Shown here piece by piece: positions 6,168 to 14,109 of a stretch of DNA of 14,467 nucleotides. Below the pieces are notes generated by a model. It ran no database searches, had not been told where the DNA came from, and was given only the letters and a program-made list of their open reading frames with translations. The DNA is from Lentisphaeria bacterium (GTDB lineage Bacteria; Verrucomicrobiota; Lentisphaeria; Oligosphaerales; Oligosphaeraceae): assembly GCA_016287975.1 (NCBI GenBank), contig JAEEXV010000413.1, positions 1 through 14,467 on the forward strand, in the 5' to 3' direction. A program made the translations under genes and the position numbers. Every line of letters starts with the position of its first letter. Position 1 is the stretch's first letter.

Positions 6168-9100
6168 ATGCAAGATCCGCCGCGTCAAAGTCAAAATGGG
6201 TTCAACCGTCTGGTCTGGTTTCTGGCCGTGATGCTTCTAGTCTGGGCCGTGCCGGCATTGTCCGGGGCGGTTCGGATGGTCTGCATCGGGGATGAAGTGT
6301 GGAAGGATGGCCTTGGGGAGGAGGTGGCGGCCTGCCTCCGGGCTGGATGGGAAGAGGGGCGGGCAGACGGGCTTGCCGTGGAGACCTATGCCGTGGAGGG
6401 GGATTCCCTTGTATCCCTGGAGGCGCGCCTCAACCAGCAGCCAGTGGCCGACTGGACCCGCTATTGGCCGCTTCTTGGCTCGCGTCCGGAGTGGGTGGTG
6501 ATCCAGCTGGGGCGGCGCGACACCGCCGCGCGGAGCCTTGACGGCTTCCGCACCGCCCTCGTCCCTCCCGAGACGCAGAAGGAATGCCTTGCACGCCTCC
6601 TGTCCACGATGCGGCGCGTCTGGCCGCGCGCCCGCATTCTCCTGATGACGCCGGTACCCTGCGATGACGCAATGCAGAAGAGCCGCGCCGCCGCAGCCCT
6701 TCGAAACGGCGTACGGGATGTCTGGCGCCTGGGAGACAGGGACAAGGAGACAGCCTTCAACCGGACGTTGCAGGAGGCCGCCCGTGCCTGCGGCGTCGAT
6801 TTCCTGGACATGGATGCCGTCTTCCGCCGGAATGGCGACCTGCGCACGCTGTGGCTGCCCGGCGGGATTCGACTGGCGCCTGCGGGGCGGCGGCTTCTGG
6901 CGCAGGGGATTCTGGACTACATGAAAGGCCATCCTGGAGGCCCGCCGCCGGCGCCCGGGAGTCCGGCGCTGCCGGCGGAGCTGGTCTTCCGGATGGATTC
7001 GGTCGCCATTCCAAAACCGCATTCCTGGAGCGGGAGCCCCTTCGCGATGCCGCCCCGAGGCGGCGCAGGCCCCCGGCTGCTGCTCTACGGAAACTACGGC
7101 GCGACCGCAGCAGGCGCCCTCGCCATGGACGGCAGGAGCGCCGGGGGCGTCTTGGAGGGCAGTTGCGGATTCTCCCCGGAGAAGGGCTGCACGCTGATCG
7201 CGACCGTCCGCAACACCGCCGTGCGCGACCCCAAGGAGAAGCGGCTCTTTTCCTCCTATTTCTACAAATCCCGGCAGTTTCTTTTCTGCCGTCTTGACAA
7301 TCGGCTCTATTTCAACGTCCACGTCAACGGGGCCTGGCGCGGGGGCTATGTCACCAGCGACGTCTTCGATGAAACGCCCGGGCGCGAATCCTTCCACCAG
7401 GTCGCCATGACGACCTGGCGCCATCGGGTGCCGTCGCAGGGGGAGGACTGGATCGAAGTCCGCTTCTATGTGGACGGCGTCCCCTGCGGCAGGAAGCGCC
7501 TCGTGGGGCTTTCGTTCCCCGAGAGTCCCTTCCCGCTGGAATGCGGCTCCGCCAGTTCGCTGGGGGCCGTCTGGCGCTCCAAAGGGGAGGCGGCGGAATA
7601 CCGGATCTGCAATCGCGTGCTCAACGATTCCGAAATCGAGGAACTTGCCCTGGCGGAGCCGCTGCTGAAGCGCGGGAGCGCGGCGTCGCCTGGTCCCGGG
7701 CTGCAGGCGCTTCTGGAATCACTTCCCGCCACATCCCCCAGGCGTGGGGCCGTCGAGAATCTCATCCGGGCGGGGATGGACGAGGCGCGGCTGCGCGCCC
7801 TTCTGGAGCGGAAGGAGGCCATCCTGGAACTGCCCGGCACCGACTCCACGCTGACCCTTCTCGCGCTTCCCGGACAGTGCCGCGTCCTCTCCTGGTTCGA
7901 CCGCAAGGCCGGTCGTGAACTGCTGGCGCACGACTCCCCGATGTTCACGGTTGAGGCCGTACTTGACGGGAAGAGCCGGCATCTTTCCCCCATCGGCTCT
8001 GAAAGCGCCTCACGCCTTGTCGCCCCGCCCCTCCGCCAGGGCGACGCGTGGCACTTCACCATCCAGAGCACCTTTGCAGAGGGCGCGACCGCCACGGCGC
8101 GCTACTGTTTCTCCCGCGATCAACTGCGCTACGAGGTCTCCCTGGACGCGGGGGACTCTCCGTATTCCTTCGAAATGCTGAACCAGCCCGCCGTGCGCCT
8201 CCGCCCCTTCGCCGGCGGGGATCGGCTCCTCGTCCCCGTCATGTCCGGCGTCGAGCACCCCGACGCCTCCCGTGACGGCGTCTCCTACGAGGACACCTAT
8301 CCGCATGGCACGGCCTCCATGCAGCTGGGCGCGTACTATGACGCCGGAGGCGGCCTGTACTGGACCGTGCTGGATCCACGCGCGCGCCAGAAGCAACTGG
8401 CATTCATGGCGGGAAGTCGGCGTGTCGATGTACGCGTCGGCTGGTTTGTGCCGTGTCGGGCTTCTGGCGACAGGCGCCGTTTCTCGCCTGGTGCGCCGGC
8501 CGTGCTGGAACTATTCCGCGGCGACTGGTACGATGTCGGGCGGCTCTACCGCCGCGACCTCGCCGCCATGAAGGCGCTCTGGTGGCGGGAGGGCCTTCCC
8601 AACACCGACACGCCGAAGTGGTTCCGCGAAAACTGCCTCGTCATCCGCAAACTGACCGTGGACGACATAGAACTCCACCGGCCCATGCGCGACTATTTCG
8701 GGATGCCCTACGCCATCCACTACTCCAGCAGCTACGCCTTCAACCACTACAGCCCGCTTTACCGCCTCAATCCAATGGACATCGCCTACGCGGAGACGGT
8801 CCACGGGCTGGGGCTGCATCTCTACCCGTACACAGACCCGCGCCTCTGGGCGCACCAGGACCGGCGCGACGAGGACTTCCTCTACAGCACGCAGGGGCGG
8901 CGCAACACGGTCATCCGCGACGGCAGAGAGTACACCGAACGCTACGGGGACGTACTCTGCTCCATCGTCTGCCCGAGCGCGCCCGCCGTGCAGGAACTCA
9001 CCCACGCCACCCTGAAACTCATCACCGACCAGGGCTTCGACGGAATCTACTGCGACCAGATCGGCGCCGCGCTGCCGCTGCTTTGCGAAAGCGTCTCCCA

Positions 9101-10373
9101 TGGCCATGCCCCCCGCGATCCCGACGCCTACTACCGGGACGGGTGGCGCCGGATCTTCACCCGCCTGCGCGCGGCCTGGAAGCGCCAGGGCGCAGAGAAG
9201 ATCCTCGTCACCGAGGACAACGCAGAACACTGCGTCGGAATCATGGACGGGATGCTGCCGTGGCGCTGGATGTACGACAACCAGGTGCCCCTCTATCCGA
9301 TGGTCTATGCGGGGCGCACCCAGTTCACCGGGCGCGAACCGGACTGCGAGGAGCCGGACGCCATCTTCGTCAAGGCGGCTTCCATGCTCGTGAACAGCGA
9401 ACAGATCGGCTGGCTGGAATCTGGGCTCGTCGTCTCGCCGCTGCGCCACGATTACCGGGTCTTTCTACGCCAGCTGCTCTGGCTGCGGAAGGCGCTGCTG
9501 CCGTTTTTCAACGAAGGGGCGATGGCGCGTCCCCCGCGCTTCGCCCGGGCGTGGGGGACGCGGACAATGCGCTGGGGCGTCCGCGGAACTGGCAGAGTCT
9601 CCTCTCCAGATGTCGTCTCCAGCGCCTGGCACGATGGCGACGACGTCGCCATCGTGCTGGTCAACCACACGTCATCCGTCCAGGCCAATACCCTGCGCTA
9701 TTCCCTGCCGGCTGCCCAAAACACCGTGCGCCTCTTCCATTCGGACCACGCGGCCGTGGAACTCTGCCCGTGCGGCCAGGAACTGTCCCTTGACTTCACT
9801 CTGGCGCCACGCTCCTCGCTGCTGGTTCTCGCCCAGCCCGACGGGACGCCGGAAGACACCCTCGCCCGGAATGCCGAGGCGGCCTTCGCGGAAATCCGCA
9901 AAAGCCCCGCCGTCCCGGATCCCTTCGTCGTCGAGCCTCGGAGCATGGCGAGCGCCGATGCGGGGGCGGCCGTCGTTCCCCATCAGGCCGCCGACCTCCC
10001 TGCCGCCATCGGCGGCCGCATCAACCGCGAAAAGAACCAGCTCGACTACATCCGGGATGCCTTCGTCTCTGCTGGCGAGGTGGATTTCGGCAACGGGGGG
10101 CTGCCCGTCCTGAAGGCTTCCTTCGCCGCGCCGCCTGGCTGCGGCAGCGGCTGCGTCGAATTCTTCATCGACGACATCCGCCCCGAAAACCGCTTCGCCT
10201 CCTTCGGCTTCGACGGATCCTTCTCGACCCGCGACTGGAACACCTACGAATTCCGGACCGCCCCGCTTGAGCGGAAGGTGACGGGGAGGCACCGGGTCTT
10301 CATCCAGTTGAGGGGGGCGTCGTTCTGCAACTTCCGTTGCTGGCACCTTTCCCAAGGAGACGCCAAGCCATGA
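6168..10373 (+). CDS. secreted multidomain glycosidase-like protein (degenerate SGNH, LamG-like, DUF6259-like, CBM6-like)
   Basis: This 1401-residue exported protein probably binds and may cleave a complex glycan. A signal peptide (RLVWFLAVMLLVWAVPALSGA, residues 14-34) precedes an SGNH-hydrolase-like domain (about 36-255) whose catalytic residues are lost: GDS is GDE at 41-43, and the DxxH block is G232-G-I-R235. A LamG-like jelly roll follows (about 270-500; FYVDG, then AEYRICNRVLNDSEIEEL), then a beta-rich region (about 540-800). Next is a barrel-like region (about 815-1110) with GFDGIYCDQIG (D963) and LVTEDNAEHC (E1016), which resembles DUF6259 proteins and distant GH36/GH31-type enzymes; these acidic residues are candidates only. 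A C-terminal beta domain (about 1130-1230) and a CBM6-like module (about 1283-1395) complete it. The start is uncertain: ATG 6144 and TTG 6123 are in frame, and none has a good ribosome-binding site. It overlaps the next gene by 4 nt. Confidence 0.82.
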   Translation: MQDPPRQSQNGFNRLVWFLAVMLLVWAVPALSGAVRMVCIGDEVWKDGLGEEVAACLRAGWEEGRADGLAVETYAVEGDSLVSLEARLNQQPVADWTRYWPLLGSRPEWVVIQLGRRDTAARSLDGFRTALVPPETQKECLARLLSTMRRVWPRARILLMTPVPCDDAMQKSRAAAALRNGVRDVWRLGDRDKETAFNRTLQEAARACGVDFLDMDAVFRRNGDLRTLWLPGGIRLAPAGRRLLAQGILDYMKGHPGGPPPAPGSPALPAELVFRMDSVAIPKPHSWSGSPFAMPPRGGAGPRLLLYGNYGATAAGALAMDGRSAGGVLEGSCGFSPEKGCTLIATVRNTAVRDPKEKRLFSSYFYKSRQFLFCRLDNRLYFNVHVNGAWRGGYVTSDVFDETPGRESFHQVAMTTWRHRVPSQGEDWIEVRFYVDGVPCGRKRLVGLSFPESPFPLECGSASSLGAVWRSKGEAAEYRICNRVLNDSEIEELALAEPLLKRGSAASPGPGLQALLESLPATSPRRGAVENLIRAGMDEARLRALLERKEAILELPGTDSTLTLLALPGQCRVLSWFDRKAGRELLAHDSPMFTVEAVLDGKSRHLSPIGSESASRLVAPPLRQGDAWHFTIQSTFAEGATATARYCFSRDQLRYEVSLDAGDSPYSFEMLNQPAVRLRPFAGGDRLLVPVMSGVEHPDASRDGVSYEDTYPHGTASMQLGAYYDAGGGLYWTVLDPRARQKQLAFMAGSRRVDVRVGWFVPCRASGDRRRFSPGAPAVLELFRGDWYDVGRLYRRDLAAMKALWWREGLPNTDTPKWFRENCLVIRKLTVDDIELHRPMRDYFGMPYAIHYSSSYAFNHYSPLYRLNPMDIAYAETVHGLGLHLYPYTDPRLWAHQDRRDEDFLYSTQGRRNTVIRDGREYTERYGDVLCSIVCPSAPAVQELTHATLKLITDQGFDGIYCDQIGAALPLLCESVSHGHAPRDPDAYYRDGWRRIFTRLRAAWKRQGAEKILVTEDNAEHCVGIMDGMLPWRWMYDNQVPLYPMVYAGRTQFTGREPDCEEPDAIFVKAASMLVNSEQIGWLESGLVVSPLRHDYRVFLRQLLWLRKALLPFFNEGAMARPPRFARAWGTRTMRWGVRGTGRVSSPDVVSSAWHDGDDVAIVLVNHTSSVQANTLRYSLPAAQNTVRLFHSDHAAVELCPCGQELSLDFTLAPRSSLLVLAQPDGTPEDTLARNAEAAFAEIRKSPAVPDPFVVEPRSMASADAGAAVVPHQAADLPAAIGGRINREKNQLDYIRDAFVSAGEVDFGNGGLPVLKASFAAPPGCGSGCVEFFIDDIRPENRFASFGFDGSFSTRDWNTYEFRTAPLERKVTGRHRVFIQLRGASFCNFRCWHLSQGDAKP

Positions 10374-11149
10374 AACGCGCCTTGCTGCTTCCGCTGCTGC
10401 TCTGCCTGGCCGCCGCCGCCCAGGAGCCGCCCTTCACCCGCTTCCAGGAAGAGACTGGCTGGACCGTCGTCATCACCGACTACTACCAGTGCACGCTCTT
10501 CCCGGGAAGCATGTCCCCCGTCTGGTTCAACGCGCCAGACGGCCGGCGAAAATTCCCACGCCATTTCCTGCTCGACTGGATCAAGGCAGCGGCCGCTCCC
10601 GACACCGCCATCCACTATCTCCGCCATGACTGCTATGCGGAGACGGCCATTCTGGAGCGGACAGAGGAGCGGCTCGTCTTCGAGTGCAAGGGGCGTTTCT
10701 GCCTTGGTCGCAAAACCTTCGCGGGAGTCACCGCGCGCTACCGCTATACCATCCTCCGCCATTCCCCGGAAATGCTCCTGGAAGGCGAACTGACCCGCGA
10801 CCCCGGCGCGGAGCTCCCTCCCTGCATCGTCAATCTCGGAGTCCTCGCCTGGGAACGCACGCCATTCACCCACTTCCAGCGGAAGGGCGGCCCCGTCGAA
10901 CCCTTCTATGCCGCCGATGCGAAAGCCCCCCTTTCCTTTTCCTCCTCCGACGGCCTGGCGCTTGCGGTCGACGGTCTCCGCATCGGCATCGCTGGCCCCG
11001 CCGCTGCCTGGAACAACGCCAGGCGGCGCTACTTCACCTATCTGACGCGCGCCGAAGTCCCTCCTGAGGAACGACGCTGGGACGGGAAGGCGCCGTGCCG
11101 TTTCACGGTCCGCTTCGTCATTGACGGGCGCACCTCCATTGTCCAGTGA
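10370..11149 (+). CDS. secreted protein of unknown function, related to the 3999 product
   Basis: This 259-residue protein has a signal peptide (MKRALLLPLLLCLAAAAQEP) and no family I can name. It is aromatic- and beta-rich. The likeness to the protein at 3999-4850 is described there: YT at 126-127, M135, W161-E162, then FTHF at 166-169. A galactose-mutarotase-like or similar beta-sandwich fold is possible but unproven. The frame is open from 10337, but ATG 10370 is chosen because AAGGAGA (10354-10360) lies 9 nt upstream, the signal peptide starts there, and the ATGA overlap with the upstream stop (10371-10373) indicates translational coupling. It is followed after 4 nt by the rhamnosidase gene. 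Co-transcription with glycosidases suggests a role in glycan use. Confidence 0.87.
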   Translation: MKRALLLPLLLCLAAAAQEPPFTRFQEETGWTVVITDYYQCTLFPGSMSPVWFNAPDGRRKFPRHFLLDWIKAAAAPDTAIHYLRHDCYAETAILERTEERLVFECKGRFCLGRKTFAGVTARYRYTILRHSPEMLLEGELTRDPGAELPPCIVNLGVLAWERTPFTHFQRKGGPVEPFYAADAKAPLSFSSSDGLALAVDGLRIGIAGPAAAWNNARRRYFTYLTRAEVPPEERRWDGKAPCRFTVRFVIDGRTSIVQ

Positions 11150-11153
11150 AAGC

Positions 11154-13277
11154 ATGAACGATCCGCGCGTCAAATGGATAGCCGCCCCTCCCGAAGTCCA
11201 GGGGCTCCCATGGTTTCGCCGCGACTTCACGCTGGCGGAGGTCCCGGCGAAGGCGCTCTGCCGCATCTCCGGGCTGGGCTTCCATCTGCTCTTCCTGAAC
11301 GGTCGGCGGGCCGACGACGCCCGCCTGGCCCCCACCCCCTCGCGCTATGACGTCCGTACCTGGTACCGGGAAATCGAGGTGGCCCGCTTCCTGAGGAAAG
11401 GCCGGAACCGCTGTGAAATCCGACTTGGGGGCGGATGGTATGCGGGCGGCTTCACGGATGTCAACGGCAACGAGATGGCCAGTTACCGCAGCGTCCCCAA
11501 GGCCGCCATGCGTCTCTTCTGCGGGCACTTGACCTTGCTTGCCACCGATGAAAACTGGCTCTGTGCGAGAGGCCCCGTTCTGTCGGACTCCCCGCGGACG
11601 GGGGAGGTCCATGACGCCCGCCTCGCGCATCCCGAAAATTGGCGGTTCGTCCGCGTTGTGCAGCCTCCAGGCGGACGGCTGGCACGCTCCGCCGCGCCGC
11701 CAGTTCTGGCCTTCCGCCCCCGCGATCCCCAGGAAGTCCGCCGACTCGCCCCGGACACGCTGCTCTATGACTTCGGCTGCAATCTGACGGGCACTGCGAG
11801 GATGGCGCTCCAGGGGCCCGCCGGAGGCGAAGTCACCCTCAGATACGGGGAACTCCTTGACAACGCAGGGAGGCTGTCGCAAGAGAACATCAACTGGTAC
11901 GTGAAGAAGGACGAGTGCCAGACCGACCGCTATCTTCTGGCCGGGGCGCCGCACGGCGAAGTCTTCCAGTCCGACTTCAGCTGGCATGGATTCCGCTACA
12001 TCCAGGCGACGGCCGGCCCCGGCGTCGAAATCCGGAAACTCCAGGCCATCCCCCTGCGGAGCGGCTTTTCTGGAACAGGTGCGTTTCTATGCGCCTCCCG
12101 CAGATTCTCCCAGTTGCTGGCAGTCGTCAAACGCACTCTGGAGACCAACTTCGTCGGATACCCCACCGACTGTCCCCACCGCGAGAAAAACGGCTGGACC
12201 GCCGACGCGCATCTGGCCGCCGACAGCCTTCTGGCGTGGTTCGACGCCACCGCCAACTATGAAGAGTTCATCGACACCATCTTCGACTACCAGCGCCCCA
12301 ACGGCCAGTTGCCTGGAATGGTCCCTGGCGGCGGCCACGGCTGGCACTGGGATTTCGGGCCCGTCTGGGACAGCGCCGCCTTGCTGCTGGTTCATCTGTG
12401 CTGGCAATTCAGCGGCGACGACACGCCGCTGAAACGCCACTATCGGAACCTCCGCCGATATTTGGAGTTCCAGTCGTCTCTCGCGGTCGGGGGACTGCTG
12501 CGCCTCGGTCCTGGCGACTGGAACCCGCCGCCGGGCCTTCCCGAAAGCAGCCCCGTCCTGGTCGGCAACGCCTATCGCCACCGGAATCTGCTCCTGATGG
12601 CCGGCATCGCGCGGCATCTCGGCCATTCCCGCGACGCCGCGGCATTTGCCGAGGCGGCGAAGGCGCTCCGCCGCCGTCTGTCCGCGCTCCGGCCCGCGAC
12701 CGCCACGGAGCTCGGATGCCTGCTTGAATGCGGTCTGGGCAATGCCGCGATGGCAGAACGCCTGGCCCGGCAAGTCCGCGCCCATGGCTGCAAAGCCTAT
12801 TTCGGTATCGTCGGCGCCAAGGCCGTCCCGCGCGCCCTCGCGGCATACGGCCATGTCGACGAGGCCTTCGGACTTTTCGTGCAACCTGGCTTTCCTGGCT
12901 GGCAATGGATGCTCCGCCAGGGTGCCACCACCCTATGGGAAACCTGGGATGGACGCCAGTCCCAGAACCATCCCATGTTCGGCGATGCCGCTGGGTGGGC
13001 ATGGCGCTTCCTGGCGGGATTCCAGATCCTGCTGCCGGGCTTCCGGAAAGTCCGGCTGGCGCCGCAGTTCCCGAAGTCCCTCCGCACCTTCGGCTGGTCG
13101 GGCGACACCCCCGCAGGCCGCTGGTCCTGCCACTGGCATCGTCGGCACGACGGCGCCATCGAAGTGAATGTCGTCGTCCCCAAGGGCGCGGCCGCCGAAC
13201 TCCACCTCCCTGGCCAAACGCCGTCCTGCCTGCTGGAGGCTGGGGAGCACGTGCTCATCACTTCCAGTGCCACTTGA
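11154..13277 (+). CDS. alpha-L-rhamnosidase, family GH78
   Basis: This enzyme should remove terminal alpha-L-rhamnose from glycans or glycosides by inversion. The 707-residue product shows GH78 domains in order. First is an N-terminal beta domain (WIAAP at 9-13, PWFRRDF, and LGGGWYAGG around W95). A second beta domain follows (about 185-290; LYDFGCNLTGTARM, RYGELLD, FSWHGFRYIQ). Then comes the (alpha/alpha)6 catalytic barrel (about 310-620) and a C-terminal beta domain. In DCPHREKNGWTAD, D339, E344 and D351 have exactly the +5 and +12 spacing I recall for D567, E572 and D579 of Bacillus RhaB; E344 would be the general acid. E596 in TTLWETWDG is the likely base. There is no signal peptide, so it probably acts in the cytoplasm. 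It is shorter than many GH78 enzymes (900-1000). The start at 11154 lies 4 nt after the previous stop; TTG 11121 is less likely. Confidence 0.92.
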   Translation: MNDPRVKWIAAPPEVQGLPWFRRDFTLAEVPAKALCRISGLGFHLLFLNGRRADDARLAPTPSRYDVRTWYREIEVARFLRKGRNRCEIRLGGGWYAGGFTDVNGNEMASYRSVPKAAMRLFCGHLTLLATDENWLCARGPVLSDSPRTGEVHDARLAHPENWRFVRVVQPPGGRLARSAAPPVLAFRPRDPQEVRRLAPDTLLYDFGCNLTGTARMALQGPAGGEVTLRYGELLDNAGRLSQENINWYVKKDECQTDRYLLAGAPHGEVFQSDFSWHGFRYIQATAGPGVEIRKLQAIPLRSGFSGTGAFLCASRRFSQLLAVVKRTLETNFVGYPTDCPHREKNGWTADAHLAADSLLAWFDATANYEEFIDTIFDYQRPNGQLPGMVPGGGHGWHWDFGPVWDSAALLLVHLCWQFSGDDTPLKRHYRNLRRYLEFQSSLAVGGLLRLGPGDWNPPPGLPESSPVLVGNAYRHRNLLLMAGIARHLGHSRDAAAFAEAAKALRRRLSALRPATATELGCLLECGLGNAAMAERLARQVRAHGCKAYFGIVGAKAVPRALAAYGHVDEAFGLFVQPGFPGWQWMLRQGATTLWETWDGRQSQNHPMFGDAAGWAWRFLAGFQILLPGFRKVRLAPQFPKSLRTFGWSGDTPAGRWSCHWHRRHDGAIEVNVVVPKGAAAELHLPGQTPSCLLEAGEHVLITSSAT

Positions 13278-13337
13278 ATCCGTGAAGCCTGAACCAGACT
13301 TCGCGACTTGTCCCACAAAACAGAAGGAACCTCCACC

Positions 13338-14090
13338 ATGGAAAAACAGCAACACACCCGGCTCTTCACGCTCATCGAGCTCCTCGTTGTCATCGCCATC
13401 ATCGCCGTCCTGGCATCGATGCTGTTGCCCGCCCTCAGCAAGGCCCGCGAGAAGGCGCGCGACATCAACTGCATCAGCAAACTCAAGCAGCTGATGCTTG
13501 CACACACCATCTACGCCAACGACAACAAGGACTGGATCGCCGCCCCGCATCTCGCCGGATTCTTCTGCAATTCCAACACGTACATCGGCTCCTGGAAACA
13601 GAATCCCGTCAACGGAACCGACGGCAAGCTCTTCGACGGCGGCTATCTTGGCGGCGGCAGCGGCCTGAAGGACGCCTCCGACGATGCCATCACCACGCTC
13701 CGACGCGCGCATCTGCGGTGCCCGTCGGACTCCAAGAACTTCACCAATGGCCCCGACGGGCGCAACAGCTACATTCTGATGTGGGCCCAGAACGACGCCG
13801 CCATGGACGACCAGTTCCACAGCAAGCATGGCGGACGCGCCATCATCGGGCGCGACAATCCAAACAGCGCCATCTATGCCGACGTCCACGACGGCTTTAC
13901 CGACTACAACTGGTCGGCTCTTACGGGAAACCATCCTGGCAAGGCCAATGTCGGATATCTTGACGGGCGCGCCGTAGGGAAGGCCATCCGCCGCAACAGC
14001 CAGGGCGGATGGTGCCCCCGCAATGCCCAGTGGCAGCCCATTTTCTTCGATGCCTATCACACTGGCGCCGAAACGGGATTCTGGCAATAG
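13338..14090 (+). CDS. prepilin-like protein with H-X9-DG motif (DUF1559-type)
   Basis: This 250-residue protein belongs to the type II secretion/type IV pilin-like proteins common in Planctomycetes and Lentisphaerota. The N-terminal prepilin signal [20 protein letters not shown] (residues 9-28) has the conserved Glu (E14, position +5 if cut before F10). The residue before the expected cut is Leu9, not the usual Gly; variants with other residues here are common in this phylum as far as I recall. The TM helix continues into [25 protein letters not shown]. Near the C-terminus, H199 is followed by nine residues and then D209-G210, the processing-associated H-X9-DG motif. An AAGGA site (13324-13328) 9 nt before the ATG supports the start. 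It follows the rhamnosidase gene by 60 nt on the same strand. Its role, perhaps surface display or secretion of the neighbouring enzymes, is inferred. Confidence 0.92.
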   Translation: MEKQQHTRLFTLIELLVVIAIIAVLASMLLPALSKAREKARDINCISKLKQLMLAHTIYANDNKDWIAAPHLAGFFCNSNTYIGSWKQNPVNGTDGKLFDGGYLGGGSGLKDASDDAITTLRRAHLRCPSDSKNFTNGPDGRNSYILMWAQNDAAMDDQFHSKHGGRAIIGRDNPNSAIYADVHDGFTDYNWSALTGNHPGKANVGYLDGRAVGKAIRRNSQGGWCPRNAQWQPIFFDAYHTGAETGFWQ

Positions 14091-14109
14091 CACGCCGCGA
14101 CTCAGGCAG

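Noticed and set aside
6101..6295. Small gene from ATG 6101 (MRFRVRRLVSCPSW...)
   Set aside because: It overlaps the signal-peptide coding region of the large gene in another frame, lacks a ribosome-binding site and has no recognisable feature.
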